A stretch of DNA of 64,000 nucleotides from Marinobacter halophilus (GCF_003007685.1 NZ_PXNN01000011.1:434001-498000), one strand, 5' to 3'. Shown: positions 35,008-44,568, counted from the first letter of the stretch. The notes: generated from the letters alone by a model not told the origin. Program-made: numbers and translations.

Positions 35008-36246
35008 ATGAATGAAACCAACCTACTTGCTGGCGGTTACCGCTGGATGGTCATCCTGCTTGCCGTCACCATGACAACGACAGCCGTGGCCAGCACTGCC
35101 CACCTTCCACAGCCCTGGCGCTCCGATGCGGTGGTTCTTGGCCGGGATGAAGCCTACAACACCGAGCGTTTTCTTCATGCATTGACCTTCCGACATCGCC
35201 GGATGTTGCCCTCGGCCACCGATAACGGCATTCGTGGCACCGCCGGCAGCGTCAGCAGCCGGCGACTTTTTTTCGATTTTCGGTTTCGGCAAGACTTTGA
35301 TCTCCGTAAAGGCCATAACGGGTTCCTGCTCGATATTCAGCGGGGAGAGGACCTGGACGGCGCTTACCAACGGCAACTGGTGGGCTTTCGGCAAAATATA
35401 GGCAAGCGAACCGAAATCTGGCTGCAAGGCGATGTCTTTTCAGACAAGGCCGAATCCGACATTTACCTCAGTGCCCGTCATCACCTGACGGAACGCAACT
35501 GGCTACATGCCAGTTTGATTCTGCCGGACTACTACTTCAATAACAAAACCGATACCTCCGACCGCTTTGCCAGCGAGCCCCGGTCCTGGTTTCTACAATG
35601 GCACCGACAGGGCGACACGGAGACTGAGGGCACCACCCTTTCGGTCAACCTGTCGCCCGACTCCCGCTTTGCCAGCCAGTCACAGGCGCTGACGGTCAGC
35701 AACGACAGCCAGCGGGCCGCCATCACACACTGGCAAAGATCCGGCGACTGGCTGTTTGGCCTGCATCTCGAAGGCGAGCACACGCGCCGGAACTACTGGC
35801 TGCAGGAGCCTGATGGAGACGTGACAACCCGGTTTGAGCGAGATCATATTCAGGTCCGGGGCAAGGCAACCCTGACCAGCCATCGACTCTTGCCAACCGC
35901 CGGACTGGCCTGGCTACAACTGGATGAAACCGGGTTTTTCGGACGGGCGCTGAACGATCAGGGCGACATTCGGCGCCGGGAACCCACCGTGTTCGCGGAA
36001 GTTACGTTCAGCGCCACACCAAACACCACCGTAAGTCCTGGTGTTTATCTGAGCACGCCAGATATCCGGCAATCCTTCGCGCACGGTCGAGACCGCCGAC
36101 ACACCGGCTTTACCGGCAAGCTGACGCTGCCCATTGAAACCCGTCTATCGGCAACCCATCAGGCGGTGTTGACCCTGAACCCGACGTTCTATCTGCACAA
36201 ACTCGGGTTTGGCGGAGGCAATCTGCAACTGCACTGGCCCTTATAG
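35008..36246 (+). CDS. Predicted outer-membrane beta-barrel protein
   Basis: 412 residues, no family recognised. A hydrophobic signal-like segment (WMVILLAVTMTTTAVAST) is followed by a run of amphipathic strands rich in Arg, aromatic residues and Gln (FFDFRFRQDF, WLFGLHLEGE, TVSPGVYL) up to a C-terminal LQLHWPL. Divergent from the channel gene, with a 75-bp gap. Ribosome site is weak; an ATG at 35047 would give a more compact signal peptide. Confidence 0.6.
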   Translation: MNETNLLAGGYRWMVILLAVTMTTTAVASTAHLPQPWRSDAVVLGRDEAYNTERFLHALTFRHRRMLPSATDNGIRGTAGSVSSRRLFFDFRFRQDFDLRKGHNGFLLDIQRGEDLDGAYQRQLVGFRQNIGKRTEIWLQGDVFSDKAESDIYLSARHHLTERNWLHASLILPDYYFNNKTDTSDRFASEPRSWFLQWHRQGDTETEGTTLSVNLSPDSRFASQSQALTVSNDSQRAAITHWQRSGDWLFGLHLEGEHTRRNYWLQEPDGDVTTRFERDHIQVRGKATLTSHRLLPTAGLAWLQLDETGFFGRALNDQGDIRRREPTVFAEVTFSATPNTTVSPGVYLSTPDIRQSFAHGRDRRHTGFTGKLTLPIETRLSATHQAVLTLNPTFYLHKLGFGGGNLQLHWPL

Positions 36247-36247
36247 G

Positions 36248-37993
36248 CTAAAGCATCTGCGGCGCAGTGCGCCGGGCCGAGACCGTCGTGAGCGCCTCGT
36301 CCAGGGTTGGATAGAAGCTGCTGACGCCTGGTTCTGGTTTAAGCCCGGCCCGGGCCAGAGTCCGTAATGGCTGGAACTGAAGATCCGCAATCACCACTTC
36401 GGTGCCGGTTTCCCGGCAGCTGTCGATCAGCTTGTTGAGCGCCGCCAGGCCACCGGCATCCAGCACGGTCACGCCGTCCATGTACAGCACAAAGCCCCGG
36501 GTTTGCCGGGACAGCTCTGCCAGCTCGCCAAACACCCGGTCTGCGGCGGCGAAGAACATGGGGCCGTTGATTTTGAACACGCGCCAACCCGACGGCAGCC
36601 CGACCTGCCGCACCCGCTTGTTGTCGGTAATGTCAGTGACCTTGGTCATCTGCGCCATTTCACGCATGAACAGCACGGCGGCCAGCAACACCCCGGTGGT
36701 GATGGCAATCACCATGTCCAGCACCACGGTCAGGCTGAAGCAGGTCAGAAACACCAGCACATCACTGCGGGGTGCGGTTTTCAGCAGATGTACCGCTTTG
36801 GGGGCTTCACTCATGTTCCAGGCCACCATGACCAGCAGTGCCGCCATGGCGGGCATCGGCAGGTACGCAAGAATGCCGGCCAAAGACACCAGCGCCAGCA
36901 ACACCACCAAAGCGTGGATCATACCAGCCACCGGCGACTCGGCCCCGGCCCGGTAATTGGCAGCCGAGCGGGCAATCGCTGCGGTCGCGGTGATACCGCC
37001 AAAGAAGGGCACCAGGATGTTACCGATGCCCTGCCCCATCAGCTCGCTATTTGCACTGTGGCGCTTGCCGGTTATACCGTCCAGCACCACCGCGCACAAC
37101 AGGGATTCAATGGCGCCGAGCATGGCAATGGCGAACGCAGCGGGCAGCAGCACTTGTATCAGACTCCAGGAGAACCCCACTGGCTCGCCCTGAGCGTTCA
37201 GTTGCTGCCAGGGCCAGATAAATTCAGGCAAAAACGGAGGGATGCCCGCGCCGGTGCTGCCATCCGGCAACAGATAGCTGAACCGGGAACCGATGGTCTC
37301 GATGCCGGCCCCATTGGCGTTCAGCCAGAGCGCCAGAAAGCTACCGATGATCACTGCCGGCAGATGCGGCGGCACCGCGGTCTTGAACCTCGGCCAGATT
37401 AGCATGACCGCCAGGGTGACGGTCGCCACCAGCGTACTCATGCTGTCCAGCGCCGGCAGCTGTTGGGCCAGCAGCGCCAGCTTATCCCAGTAGTGCTCGG
37501 GCATGGCCTCGACGGTAAGGCCAAAGAAATCCCCCACCTGCAAGGTAACAATCACCACCGCAATGCCGCCGGTAAAACCCAGGGTGACAGACTCCGGTAT
37601 ATACTCGATAAAGCGGCCCAAGCGCATCACCGCCATGATCACCAGCAGCACCCCTGACATCAGGGTGGCCAGAAGCAAGCCGCCCAGGCCGTAATTCTGG
37701 GCAATGGGGTAAAGTATCACCACGAAGGCCGCGGTCGGGCCGGAGATGCTGTAGCGGCTGCCGCCGAACAGGGCAATGACAAACCCGGCGATAAACGCCG
37801 TATACAGGCCATACTGAGGCGCAACACCACTGGCGATCGCCAGGGCCATGGCAAGCGGAATGGCAATGATGCCAACGGTGACCCCGGCCATCAGATCTTT
37901 CAGGAACCGGCCACCGGTGTAACGTTCATCCACACAGGCTTCGCGGAAAGCGTGGGCGAATCTCAGTGAAAACAGATGGGCGCGATGCGACAT
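36248..37993 (-). CDS. dauA: SulP-family C4-dicarboxylate/anion transporter DauA
   Basis: 581 residues. SulP core of about 14 TM segments (DLMAGVTVGIIAIPLAMALAIASGVAPQYGLY; GGSRYSISGPTAAFVVI; AMLGAIESLLCAVVLDGITG; GQGIGNILVPFFGGITATAAIARSAAN) with a C-terminal STAS domain (FKINGPMFFAAADRVF; MDGVTVLDAGGLAALN). Overall sequence is very like E. coli DauA, an aerobic succinate/aspartate carrier. Some SulP relatives carry sulfate or bicarbonate. Divergent from the ribbon-helix-helix gene with a shared inverted repeat. Confidence 0.88.
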   Translation of the reverse strand: MSHRAHLFSLRFAHAFREACVDERYTGGRFLKDLMAGVTVGIIAIPLAMALAIASGVAPQYGLYTAFIAGFVIALFGGSRYSISGPTAAFVVILYPIAQNYGLGGLLLATLMSGVLLVIMAVMRLGRFIEYIPESVTLGFTGGIAVVIVTLQVGDFFGLTVEAMPEHYWDKLALLAQQLPALDSMSTLVATVTLAVMLIWPRFKTAVPPHLPAVIIGSFLALWLNANGAGIETIGSRFSYLLPDGSTGAGIPPFLPEFIWPWQQLNAQGEPVGFSWSLIQVLLPAAFAIAMLGAIESLLCAVVLDGITGKRHSANSELMGQGIGNILVPFFGGITATAAIARSAANYRAGAESPVAGMIHALVVLLALVSLAGILAYLPMPAMAALLVMVAWNMSEAPKAVHLLKTAPRSDVLVFLTCFSLTVVLDMVIAITTGVLLAAVLFMREMAQMTKVTDITDNKRVRQVGLPSGWRVFKINGPMFFAAADRVFGELAELSRQTRGFVLYMDGVTVLDAGGLAALNKLIDSCRETGTEVVIADLQFQPLRTLARAGLKPEPGVSSFYPTLDEALTTVSARRTAPQML

Positions 37994-38053
37994 GGGCCAG
38001 TTCCTGGTTGCGGAGAATACGCCTTCATTATATGCTCAACCAAATTACACTCA

Positions 38054-38072
38054 ATGTTAACCTGATTAACAT
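38054..38072. promoter_or_regulatory. Inverted repeat operator between dauA and the RHH gene
   Basis: ATGTTAA-CCTGA-TTAACAT, a perfect 7-bp arm repeat, 20 bp upstream of the small RHH start and 61 bp from the dauA start. Confidence 0.5.
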
Positions 38073-38091
38073 ACTCCGAGCACTGATACTT

Positions 38092-38280
38092 ATGTCCAAG
38101 GAAAATCGAACCGCCCGCCTGACTTTGCTGATCGACCCGCAGAAAAAGGCCACTTTTGAGGAACTGTGCAAGGCCGAGGATGTCACCCCGTCACAGAAAG
38201 TCCGGCAGTTCATCCGGGAATATGTGGAAGAGAGGCTGGGCCCGGACTGGCGGGATCAGCGCACCCAACAATCTGACTGA
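38092..38280 (+). CDS. Small ribbon-helix-helix DNA-binding protein
   Basis: 62 residues (MSKENRTARLTLLIDPQKKA...). The strand RTARLTLLID followed by two helices (ATFEELCKAEDVTPSQKVRQFIREYVEERLG) is the CopG/Arc pattern of dimeric repressors. ATG 38092 is chosen because the RHH strand begins there; the open frame starts at 37966. No toxin gene is adjacent, so it is more likely a repressor of itself and perhaps dauA. Confidence 0.7.
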   Translation: MSKENRTARLTLLIDPQKKATFEELCKAEDVTPSQKVRQFIREYVEERLGPDWRDQRTQQSD

Positions 38281-38291
38281 GCGCCCGGCTT

Positions 38292-39311
38292 ATGGCACCG
38301 ATCAAACGACTTCTAGCCCCACTGACGCTGGCAAGTTTTACGGCCATCGCCGGCTGCGCCCAACTGTCAGCCCAGTCTGCGGCGGCCATTACTCCACCGG
38401 CAAGCCTCTACGACAGAGTTTTGATCGACAGCCAAAAGGCCCAGGCGATCAACCTGAGCCTTCTGGCCGACCGGCTGGCGCAAGCGGATGTGGTGGTGAT
38501 CGGTGAATACCATGGCCACCAGGCTTCACACTTGTTGCAGGCACGCCTGCAACAACACTTGCATCGTATCCATCCGAGCCAGGTGTTGAGCCTGGAACAA
38601 TTCACTATAGACCACCAGACGGAGCTGGATGAGTATCTTGCCGGCAACACCGGCGAAACCGAAATGCTGGAAGACGCCCAGGGCTGGGATAATTATCGGG
38701 GCTCTTACCGGCCGCTGGTGGAATACGCCCGCCATCACGACCTGCCGGTGATCGCCGCCAACGCTCCGGCCCAGGTGGTTCGTTGCGTCGGCCGCACCGG
38801 CCCGGGCTATCTGGACAGGTTACCGAGTGAGCAGCGGCTGTCTTTGCCGGCGCAACCGTTCCTGGACACCCCCGCTTACCGGGAAAAGTTCAAGACCGCG
38901 ATCAGCGGCAGCCACGGCACCGGCGACCCCGCCATGGCCGAGCGCATGGACAACACCTACAAGGCCCAGCTGCTGCGCGACAACACCATGGCCATGCGCA
39001 TTTTGCAGGCCCGGGATGACTACCCGGAACATCAGATTGTGCACCTGACCGGGACCTTCCACAGTGAGGAACGGCTTGGTACGGTCGCGCTGCTTGAGCA
39101 ACTCGCGCCCGATCTTTCCGTGGTAGTGATCAGCCCGGTGTTCTGGCCGGCGGATTCATCAGCGCCTCCACTGGCGGGCAACCTGGGCAAAGGCGATTAT
39201 GTGTACCTGATCCAACCGCTGCCCCCGGAATACCGGGACCGAAACCGTCAGCTCAGCGCCATGCAAGAACGTTTCAGCAGCCGCCCGGACACCAGCTGCG
39301 ACACGGATTGA
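38292..39311 (+). CDS. ChaN-family lipoprotein
   Basis: 339 residues. Lipobox IAGC at about residue 22. The ChaN signature is visible: VVVIGEYHGHQASHLLQARL, LSLEQFTIDHQ, VIAANAPAQVVRCVGR and VHLTGTFHSEERLG. Family members bind haem or iron at the outer membrane surface; the catalytic role is unsettled. It lies 11 bp after the RHH gene and upstream of a SIMPL gene. Confidence 0.82.
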   Translation: MAPIKRLLAPLTLASFTAIAGCAQLSAQSAAAITPPASLYDRVLIDSQKAQAINLSLLADRLAQADVVVIGEYHGHQASHLLQARLQQHLHRIHPSQVLSLEQFTIDHQTELDEYLAGNTGETEMLEDAQGWDNYRGSYRPLVEYARHHDLPVIAANAPAQVVRCVGRTGPGYLDRLPSEQRLSLPAQPFLDTPAYREKFKTAISGSHGTGDPAMAERMDNTYKAQLLRDNTMAMRILQARDDYPEHQIVHLTGTFHSEERLGTVALLEQLAPDLSVVVISPVFWPADSSAPPLAGNLGKGDYVYLIQPLPPEYRDRNRQLSAMQERFSSRPDTSCDTD

Positions 39312-39349
39312 TCACCAGCCTTCAGGCCTTTCAGATAAGGAACTGCCCC

Positions 39350-40057
39350 ATGAAAGTTATCGTTGCCATTATCCTTGGCATGAGTCTTATCCTCTCCGCC
39401 TCGCTGCTGAGAGACGGCCTGACCGGCCTGAAAACCGGAGATCGCTACGTCACCGTCAAAGGCGTTGCCGAACGGGAAGTGCAAGCCGACCTTGCGCTCT
39501 GGCCGATACGCTTTGTCGCCACCGGCAACACCCTGGAACAAGCCCAGGAACAAGGCCGCAGCAGCCGCGAAGCGATCTTCGCTTTCCTGAAACTGCAGGC
39601 CATCGACAAAGACGCAGTGGAACTGCAGCGGCTGGATGTTACCGACACCCGCGCCAACCCCTACCAGGGCGAAGGCGAGCAAAAGTTCATTATCAACCAG
39701 ACTCTGATGGTGCGCAGCACCCAGATCGATCGTATCCGCCAGGCGGCCCAGAACGTCAGCGAGCTGGTCGATTCCGGGGTATTGTTGACCACGGACTACG
39801 GCCCTGGCGGCCCGACCTACCTGTTCAGCGGCCTGAATGACATCAAGCCGGAGATGATTGCCGAAGCCACCGCATCTGCCCGTGAAGCGGCCCAGCAGTT
39901 TGCCCGGGATGCCAACGCCAGCGTTGGCGGCCTGCGCAGGGCCAATCAGGGCGTGTTCCAGATTCTGGCAAGAGATCAGGCACCCGGCGTGTCAGAACAG
40001 CAGCAGCCGGTGAAAACGGTGCGGGTAGTATCTACCGTCGATTATTATCTGGAGTAA
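39350..40057 (+). CDS. SIMPL (DUF541) domain protein
   Basis: 235 residues. One N-terminal TM or signal segment (VIVAIILGMSLILSASLL) and a periplasmic SIMPL domain (VTVKGVAEREVQADLALWPIRF; VVSTVDYYLE at the end). The family includes stress- and calcium-related periplasmic proteins of unclear biochemistry. Start chosen by AAGGA nine bases upstream. Confidence 0.8.
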   Translation: MKVIVAIILGMSLILSASLLRDGLTGLKTGDRYVTVKGVAEREVQADLALWPIRFVATGNTLEQAQEQGRSSREAIFAFLKLQAIDKDAVELQRLDVTDTRANPYQGEGEQKFIINQTLMVRSTQIDRIRQAAQNVSELVDSGVLLTTDYGPGGPTYLFSGLNDIKPEMIAEATASAREAAQQFARDANASVGGLRRANQGVFQILARDQAPGVSEQQQPVKTVRVVSTVDYYLE

Positions 40058-40074
40058 CGATCCGGCCTGAACCG

Positions 40075-41142
40075 CTATTGGGTTTGCACCATCTCGTCCG
40101 TTACCTGATAGTCACCGGCCAGCCAGCGCAGAATTTCGTTGGCGGCCGGGTGATCAAAGCCATCGTAGGTGTGGATCAACGCCTGCTTGCGTTCGGTACT
40201 GATACGCTCCAGCCCGGCATCCTGCAGCGTCAGTAAGTCTTTGTGCAGCTGACTCCCCAGATCAACCCCCAGTATCTCCCGGGCGGCTTGGTGAAAAGCC
40301 TGACCGTACTGATAGTTCGGCCCCAGCCGGTAGGATTCCGCCAGCGTCAGTGCAGGAATGGCAGTCAATGCCGGCTGCAGCGCCGGATTGATGGCATGAC
40401 CCGACAGGTGCGCCGCATTGGCCGCAGGCCGCCCGGTAAATCCGCGCAAGTGCAGGTGCCGCGACATCCGGTCGCCATCGTTGACCGGGTAGTTGTCCCA
40501 CAGCACCGGCTTGCGCCCCAGGCGATCGGTTACTCGCTTCAGGTGGCCGGGCGAGATTTCCCGTGAACACACTTCCTCACCGGTCCAGAACACCCTGACC
40601 TCTTTGGGCAACTCGGCGCCCAGGGTTTCAAGGTAATCGGCGGGCCGTTCGCCAAATACCCGGTCGAGCACCGGATCATCGGAATAGTAGGTGGGGCAGA
40701 CACTGATCGTCGACGCTTTGCTATGGTCTCTGATCCAGCGGACGATATCGGCCTGAGTGCTGGCCAAAGCCGGAATTTCGGAGCGCATGTCATCAAACAG
40801 GATGGCCAGCTCCTGTATGCCAATCCGGTCCAGTGCTTTGAGCTTGGCATCCAGCGCCTGCCGGGCAGCGTCATCAAACCGGTTGAAGATTTCAAAGGGG
40901 CTCAGCCCCACACCAAAGCGAACACCCTGGCGCCGGCACAAGCGGGCGAAGTCCTCCAGCTCATCCGCCTGATCAGCCGGATGAGGTTCCTGCCAACGTC
41001 GCCGCAGATAGGGGTCGGCCTTGGGCGCATACAGATAGAAGCCATAGCCATGGGCCGCCAGCAAAGTCATCAGATGACGCCGCTCAGACCAGGTCCACAT
41101 CGGCCCATAAAACCCCTCAATCACTCCCAGTTCAACCGTCAT
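40075..41142 (-). CDS. GH84-type beta-N-acetylglucosaminidase (O-GlcNAcase-like)
   Basis: 355 residues, no signal peptide, so cytoplasmic. GVIEGFYGPMWTWSERR at the N-terminus and the catalytic pair in ILFDDM are hallmarks of family GH84; FWTGEEVCSREIS and LWDNYPVNDGDR continue the TIM barrel. It would remove beta-linked GlcNAc from proteins or glycans. Its start overlaps the motB-like stop by 4 bp (ATGA), so it is translated with the stator genes. No C-terminal binding modules. Confidence 0.85.
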   Translation of the reverse strand: MTVELGVIEGFYGPMWTWSERRHLMTLLAAHGYGFYLYAPKADPYLRRRWQEPHPADQADELEDFARLCRRQGVRFGVGLSPFEIFNRFDDAARQALDAKLKALDRIGIQELAILFDDMRSEIPALASTQADIVRWIRDHSKASTISVCPTYYSDDPVLDRVFGERPADYLETLGAELPKEVRVFWTGEEVCSREISPGHLKRVTDRLGRKPVLWDNYPVNDGDRMSRHLHLRGFTGRPAANAAHLSGHAINPALQPALTAIPALTLAESYRLGPNYQYGQAFHQAAREILGVDLGSQLHKDLLTLQDAGLERISTERKQALIHTYDGFDHPAANEILRWLAGDYQVTDEMVQTQ

Positions 41143-41888
41143 CGTCTGCTCGCTCCCTGATCAACCTGTCCGTTCATGATAGAACTATCTTCAAGAATTA
41201 TCTCGACCCGCCGGTTCCGGGCGCGCGCCTGCTCGGTATCATTTCGGTTCAGAGGGCGGGTGTCAGCGAAGCCGGCAGCCTGTAATCGATCGCGAGCAAC
41301 TCCGGCGACCTCAAACAGACGCACCACACTGCCTGCCCGGGCCGATGACAATTCCCAGTTGGAGGGAAAGCGGGGCGTCTGAATTGGCAGGCTGTCGGTA
41401 TGGCCGGCCACGGTGACCTGGTAGTCAGATTCGGCCAGCAGCGGCACCAGGTTTTCCAGTTGCCGCACCCCCTCCAAAGACAACTCGACCTCACCAGAGC
41501 CAAACAGGATATCGTTGCTGATCCGGAAGCGAACACCGTCCCGCTGAGAAACCACGCTAATGTCGTCGCTCAGACCGGCCGCCTGCAGGGCTGCCCGGGC
41601 CCGGGCGGCAAACGCTTCGGACTCAATAGATGACAACTCCAACTCTGACTCCAGATCGGTTATCTGCGCCACGGCAGGCGCGGTTGCGGCCACACTCGCC
41701 TGCTCACCGGACAAATCCGGGGAGCCCCCGGACAACGCCAGCATCACCACGAACATCACCAGCAGCAGCGTAATCACATCCAGATAGGTCACCAGCCAGC
41801 TGTCTTCCTCCGTGCTGTGGGTAACCGGAATCCGCAGGTAGTCGGCACGTCTCGCCGCACCGGTGGTGGCATGCCCCAGTTCAGACAT
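41139..41888 (-). CDS. motB: MotB/PomB-like stator protein
   Basis: 249 residues. N-terminal TM segment with the ion-binding Asp (TYLDVITLLLVMFVVMLALSG), a plug-like stretch, and a C-terminal OmpA-type peptidoglycan-binding domain (VTVAGHTDSLPI...LSSARAGSVVRLFE). Starts inside the end of motA (8-bp overlap). The frame is open further up but not coding there. Confidence 0.85.
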   Translation of the reverse strand: MSELGHATTGAARRADYLRIPVTHSTEEDSWLVTYLDVITLLLVMFVVMLALSGGSPDLSGEQASVAATAPAVAQITDLESELELSSIESEAFAARARAALQAAGLSDDISVVSQRDGVRFRISNDILFGSGEVELSLEGVRQLENLVPLLAESDYQVTVAGHTDSLPIQTPRFPSNWELSSARAGSVVRLFEVAGVARDRLQAAGFADTRPLNRNDTEQARARNRRVEIILEDSSIMNGQVDQGASRR

Positions 41889-42720
41889 CGGCCGCTCCAC
41901 CCGCACGCCCGGACTTACCCCGCACTCCGGCGCCAGTGGCTGCCGGGCGCATGTCGCGAAGTTCGTCTTCGTAGCTGGCCACAAACGATTTCAGGGTTTC
42001 CCGCATCATCGAGGGGCTACGTTTTTTGCACATCATTGAAATGCCCTGCATAACCATCCGCATCAGGATGATGCGCTGCTCGGTGCGGCGCTCCAGCTTG
42101 ACCGCCACCGGCTTGAAAATCAGGTTGGCCAGCAGAATGCCGTAAAACGTGGTCATCAGAGCGATGGACAGCTGCTGGCCGATCACGGTCATGTCACCAT
42201 CACCCAGCAGGAACATCATGTTGATCAGGCCCACCAGGGTGCCGATCATGCCGAAGGCCGGCGCGAAACTGGCCATCACCCGGAACAACTGGGCCTCGGC
42301 GTGTTCCCTGGCCCGCAGCCGGGCAACGCGCCACTCGAGGAAATCCATGATGTCTTCTTCCGGATTCAGTTCAATCACCAGCTGCACGCCGGAGCGCAAA
42401 AACGGATTGCGCACATGCTCCAATTCCCGCTCGACCGCCGGCAACTTGCCATCGATCCACAGCCGGGAAATTCGCACCAGTTCGTCAATGTCCTGTTGGG
42501 TGTAAAGCTTTTCATTACGCACCACGGTGCCCAGCAGCTTGAACACCCGCAGCACTTCTTTTAACGGAAAGGAGATAAAGGTCGCCGCCAGGGTGCCCCC
42601 GATAACAATCGCAAGGCCGGGCGCATTGAGGAACAGCATCGGATCCTGCGCAGACCACAACAGCACACTGGCCAGCAACGCCAGGCCTGCGACCATTCCG
42701 ATAAGGGTAGAGGGGTTCAT
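41881..42720 (-). CDS. motA: MotA/PomA-like stator protein
   Basis: 279 residues with four TM segments. FAPAFGMIGTLVGLINM is the conserved TM3 signature and NPSTLIGMVAGLALLASVL the first helix. PomA-like (sodium-type) more than MotA-like in length; ion specificity not certain. First gene of motA-motB-GH84. No other flagellar gene is in the window, so this may be an auxiliary stator set. Confidence 0.87.
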   Translation of the reverse strand: MNPSTLIGMVAGLALLASVLLWSAQDPMLFLNAPGLAIVIGGTLAATFISFPLKEVLRVFKLLGTVVRNEKLYTQQDIDELVRISRLWIDGKLPAVERELEHVRNPFLRSGVQLVIELNPEEDIMDFLEWRVARLRAREHAEAQLFRVMASFAPAFGMIGTLVGLINMMFLLGDGDMTVIGQQLSIALMTTFYGILLANLIFKPVAVKLERRTEQRIILMRMVMQGISMMCKKRSPSMMRETLKSFVASYEDELRDMRPAATGAGVRGKSGRAGGAADV

Positions 42721-42816
42721 TTACATCTCCATCTGACACACATCAGCACCAACCCCGGCTAGACTGATAGGATATATCGGTAATCACAAATCCTATTCTG
42801 ACGGGAGTATAACAAC

Positions 42817-43275
42817 ATGGAAATCAAAACCTTCGCCGACCTGATTGACTGGACCCGACAACTGCACGCCCATCTCGCCCGCTGCCTGCATGAGTCTGCC
42901 ACACTGCACAAGGACGAGCGTGCCAGTGCGCTGTTGGACTACATTAGCCGCCACGAGCGAATTCTGGCCAGTGCCGTCGAAGAGTACGAAAAACAGGCCG
43001 ATCCGAAAGCCATGCAAACCCGGCTCTACGATTACGGGGTGCACAAGCCCATTGAAAAGGAACGCACCTGCGACAGCCACTATAACGATCTGGATTTTGC
43101 CGGCATCGCCCGCGAGATTTTCGACTTTCACGATCAGGTTATGGAGCTGTATGACAACCTGATCGGCAAGGCCGAAATTCCTGAGGCGAAATCCCTGCTG
43201 GAAGACCTGAAATCACTGGAGGAACACGAAGCCATGCGCATGGCCAGCCAGATCGGCCGGATGGACGATCTTTGA
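42817..43275 (+). CDS. Helical protein, ferritin/rubrerythrin-like, function unknown
   Basis: 152 residues, entirely predicted helical, with several His/Glu pairs (LDYISRHERILASAVEEYEKQA, FDFHDQVMELYD, SLEEHEAMRMASQIGRMDDL) that could form a diiron or four-helix-bundle site. GGGAG precedes the start. No confident family assignment. Confidence 0.65.
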   Translation: MEIKTFADLIDWTRQLHAHLARCLHESATLHKDERASALLDYISRHERILASAVEEYEKQADPKAMQTRLYDYGVHKPIEKERTCDSHYNDLDFAGIAREIFDFHDQVMELYDNLIGKAEIPEAKSLLEDLKSLEEHEAMRMASQIGRMDDL

Positions 43276-43432
43276 CGTTAGACCTATGTCGTAGATAGGC
43301 ACATTTTTGCTGCGACCACACCTCCGTAGTTGTTAACCTGAACTAGAATTGTAGAACACGGTCGCTTCTTAACGGGAAGCCTGTTCTGACAGACTGAAAA
43401 AATTACAACAATGACAAGAGGATAGAAGAACA

Positions 43433-44509
43433 ATGAAGATCCGTTCTGTTCTTTCCGCGACTGTACTGGCAGTAGCAACCACCTTTGCCGCCACGCAGGC
43501 GCTCGCGCAAGACACCTTTACTCTCAAACTCGCGGAAACCTGGGGTCCCAATTTTCCGATTTTTGGCGATGCCACCAAAAGCATGGCCGAAATGGCCGAA
43601 AAGATGTCTAACGGACGCCTGAAAATCCGCATCGATTCCGCCAACAAACACAAAGCGCCACTGGGCGTGTTCGACATGGTCAAGGCCGGTCAGTACGACA
43701 TGGGCCACTCCGCCTCCTACTACTGGAAGGGCAAAGTACCCAACACACTGTTTTTTACCAGCATGCCCTTCGGCATGACCGCGCTGGAACAGTATGCCTG
43801 GTTCTACTATGACGACGGCATGGACCTGATGCAGGAAGTGTATGAGGCTCACAACATGCTGTCCTTCCCGGGTGGCAACACCGGCAACCAGATGGGCGGC
43901 TGGTTCCGCAAAGAGATCAAATCTCTGGATGACCTGAAAGGTCTGAAAATGCGCATCCCCGGTTTCGCCGGCGAAGTGTTCGCGGAAGTGGGCGTCAACC
44001 CCACCAACATTGCACCGGGTGAGCTCTACACCGCGCTCGAACGCAATACCATTGACGCCCTTGAATGGGTTGGTCCGGCACTGGATCTGCGCCTCGGCTT
44101 CCAGCAGATTGCCGACTACTACTACACCGGCTGGCATGAGCCTGCCACGGAACTGCAGTTCCTGATCAACAAGCGTGTGTGGGAAAAGCTGCCGGCAGAC
44201 CTGCAGGAAATCTTGCGTGTCGCTATGCGCACGGCTGCCTACGACATGCTGATTCAGTCACAGCATGAGAATGCCAAGGCCTGGGCCAGCATCAAACAAG
44301 ATTACCCGAATGTGCAGATCAAAAACTTCCCGGATGACGTCTTCCAGGCAATGTACGATGCCAACAAAAAGTTGCTCAAAGAAGCCGCTGGCAACAACGA
44401 GCAGGCTGCTCGCATCGTAGAATCTCTGGAGAGCTACCAAAAGGATTCCCGTGCCTATACTCACATTTCTGACAATGCCTATCTGAACACCATGTCGGAA
44501 GTCGAGTAA
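43433..44509 (+). CDS. dctP: TRAP transporter substrate-binding protein (DctP family)
   Basis: 358 residues with a clear Sec signal (MKIRSVLSATVLAVATTFAATQALA). DctP-type periplasmic receptor: FTLKLAETWGPNFPIF, LKMRIPGFAGEVFAEVGVNPTNIAPGELYTALERNTIDALEWVGPALD includes the conserved Arg that holds the substrate carboxylate. Resembles the TakP/2-oxo acid branch rather than succinate DctP, but the ligand is not proven. A terminator separates it from dctQ. Confidence 0.88.
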   Translation: MKIRSVLSATVLAVATTFAATQALAQDTFTLKLAETWGPNFPIFGDATKSMAEMAEKMSNGRLKIRIDSANKHKAPLGVFDMVKAGQYDMGHSASYYWKGKVPNTLFFTSMPFGMTALEQYAWFYYDDGMDLMQEVYEAHNMLSFPGGNTGNQMGGWFRKEIKSLDDLKGLKMRIPGFAGEVFAEVGVNPTNIAPGELYTALERNTIDALEWVGPALDLRLGFQQIADYYYTGWHEPATELQFLINKRVWEKLPADLQEILRVAMRTAAYDMLIQSQHENAKAWASIKQDYPNVQIKNFPDDVFQAMYDANKKLLKEAAGNNEQAARIVESLESYQKDSRAYTHISDNAYLNTMSEVE

Positions 44510-44531
44510 ACTCTCTGCCTTGAGGTAACAG

Positions 44532-44568
44532 AGCCGGGATCGCTCGTTGTGGTGATCCCGGCTTTTTC
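44532..44568 (+). terminator. Terminator between dctP and dctQ
   Basis: AGCCGGGATC/GATCCCGGCT stem followed by TTTTT. Partial read-through would give more binding protein than permease. Confidence 0.85.

Noticed and set aside
38092..38280. Antitoxin of a toxin-antitoxin pair
   Set aside because: RHH proteins are often antitoxins, but neighbours are ChaN and dauA, with no small toxin gene.
43295..43312. Sigma54-like GGCACATTTTTGC upstream of dctP
   Set aside because: The spacing between GG and GC is nine bases, not ten, so it is unlikely to be functional.
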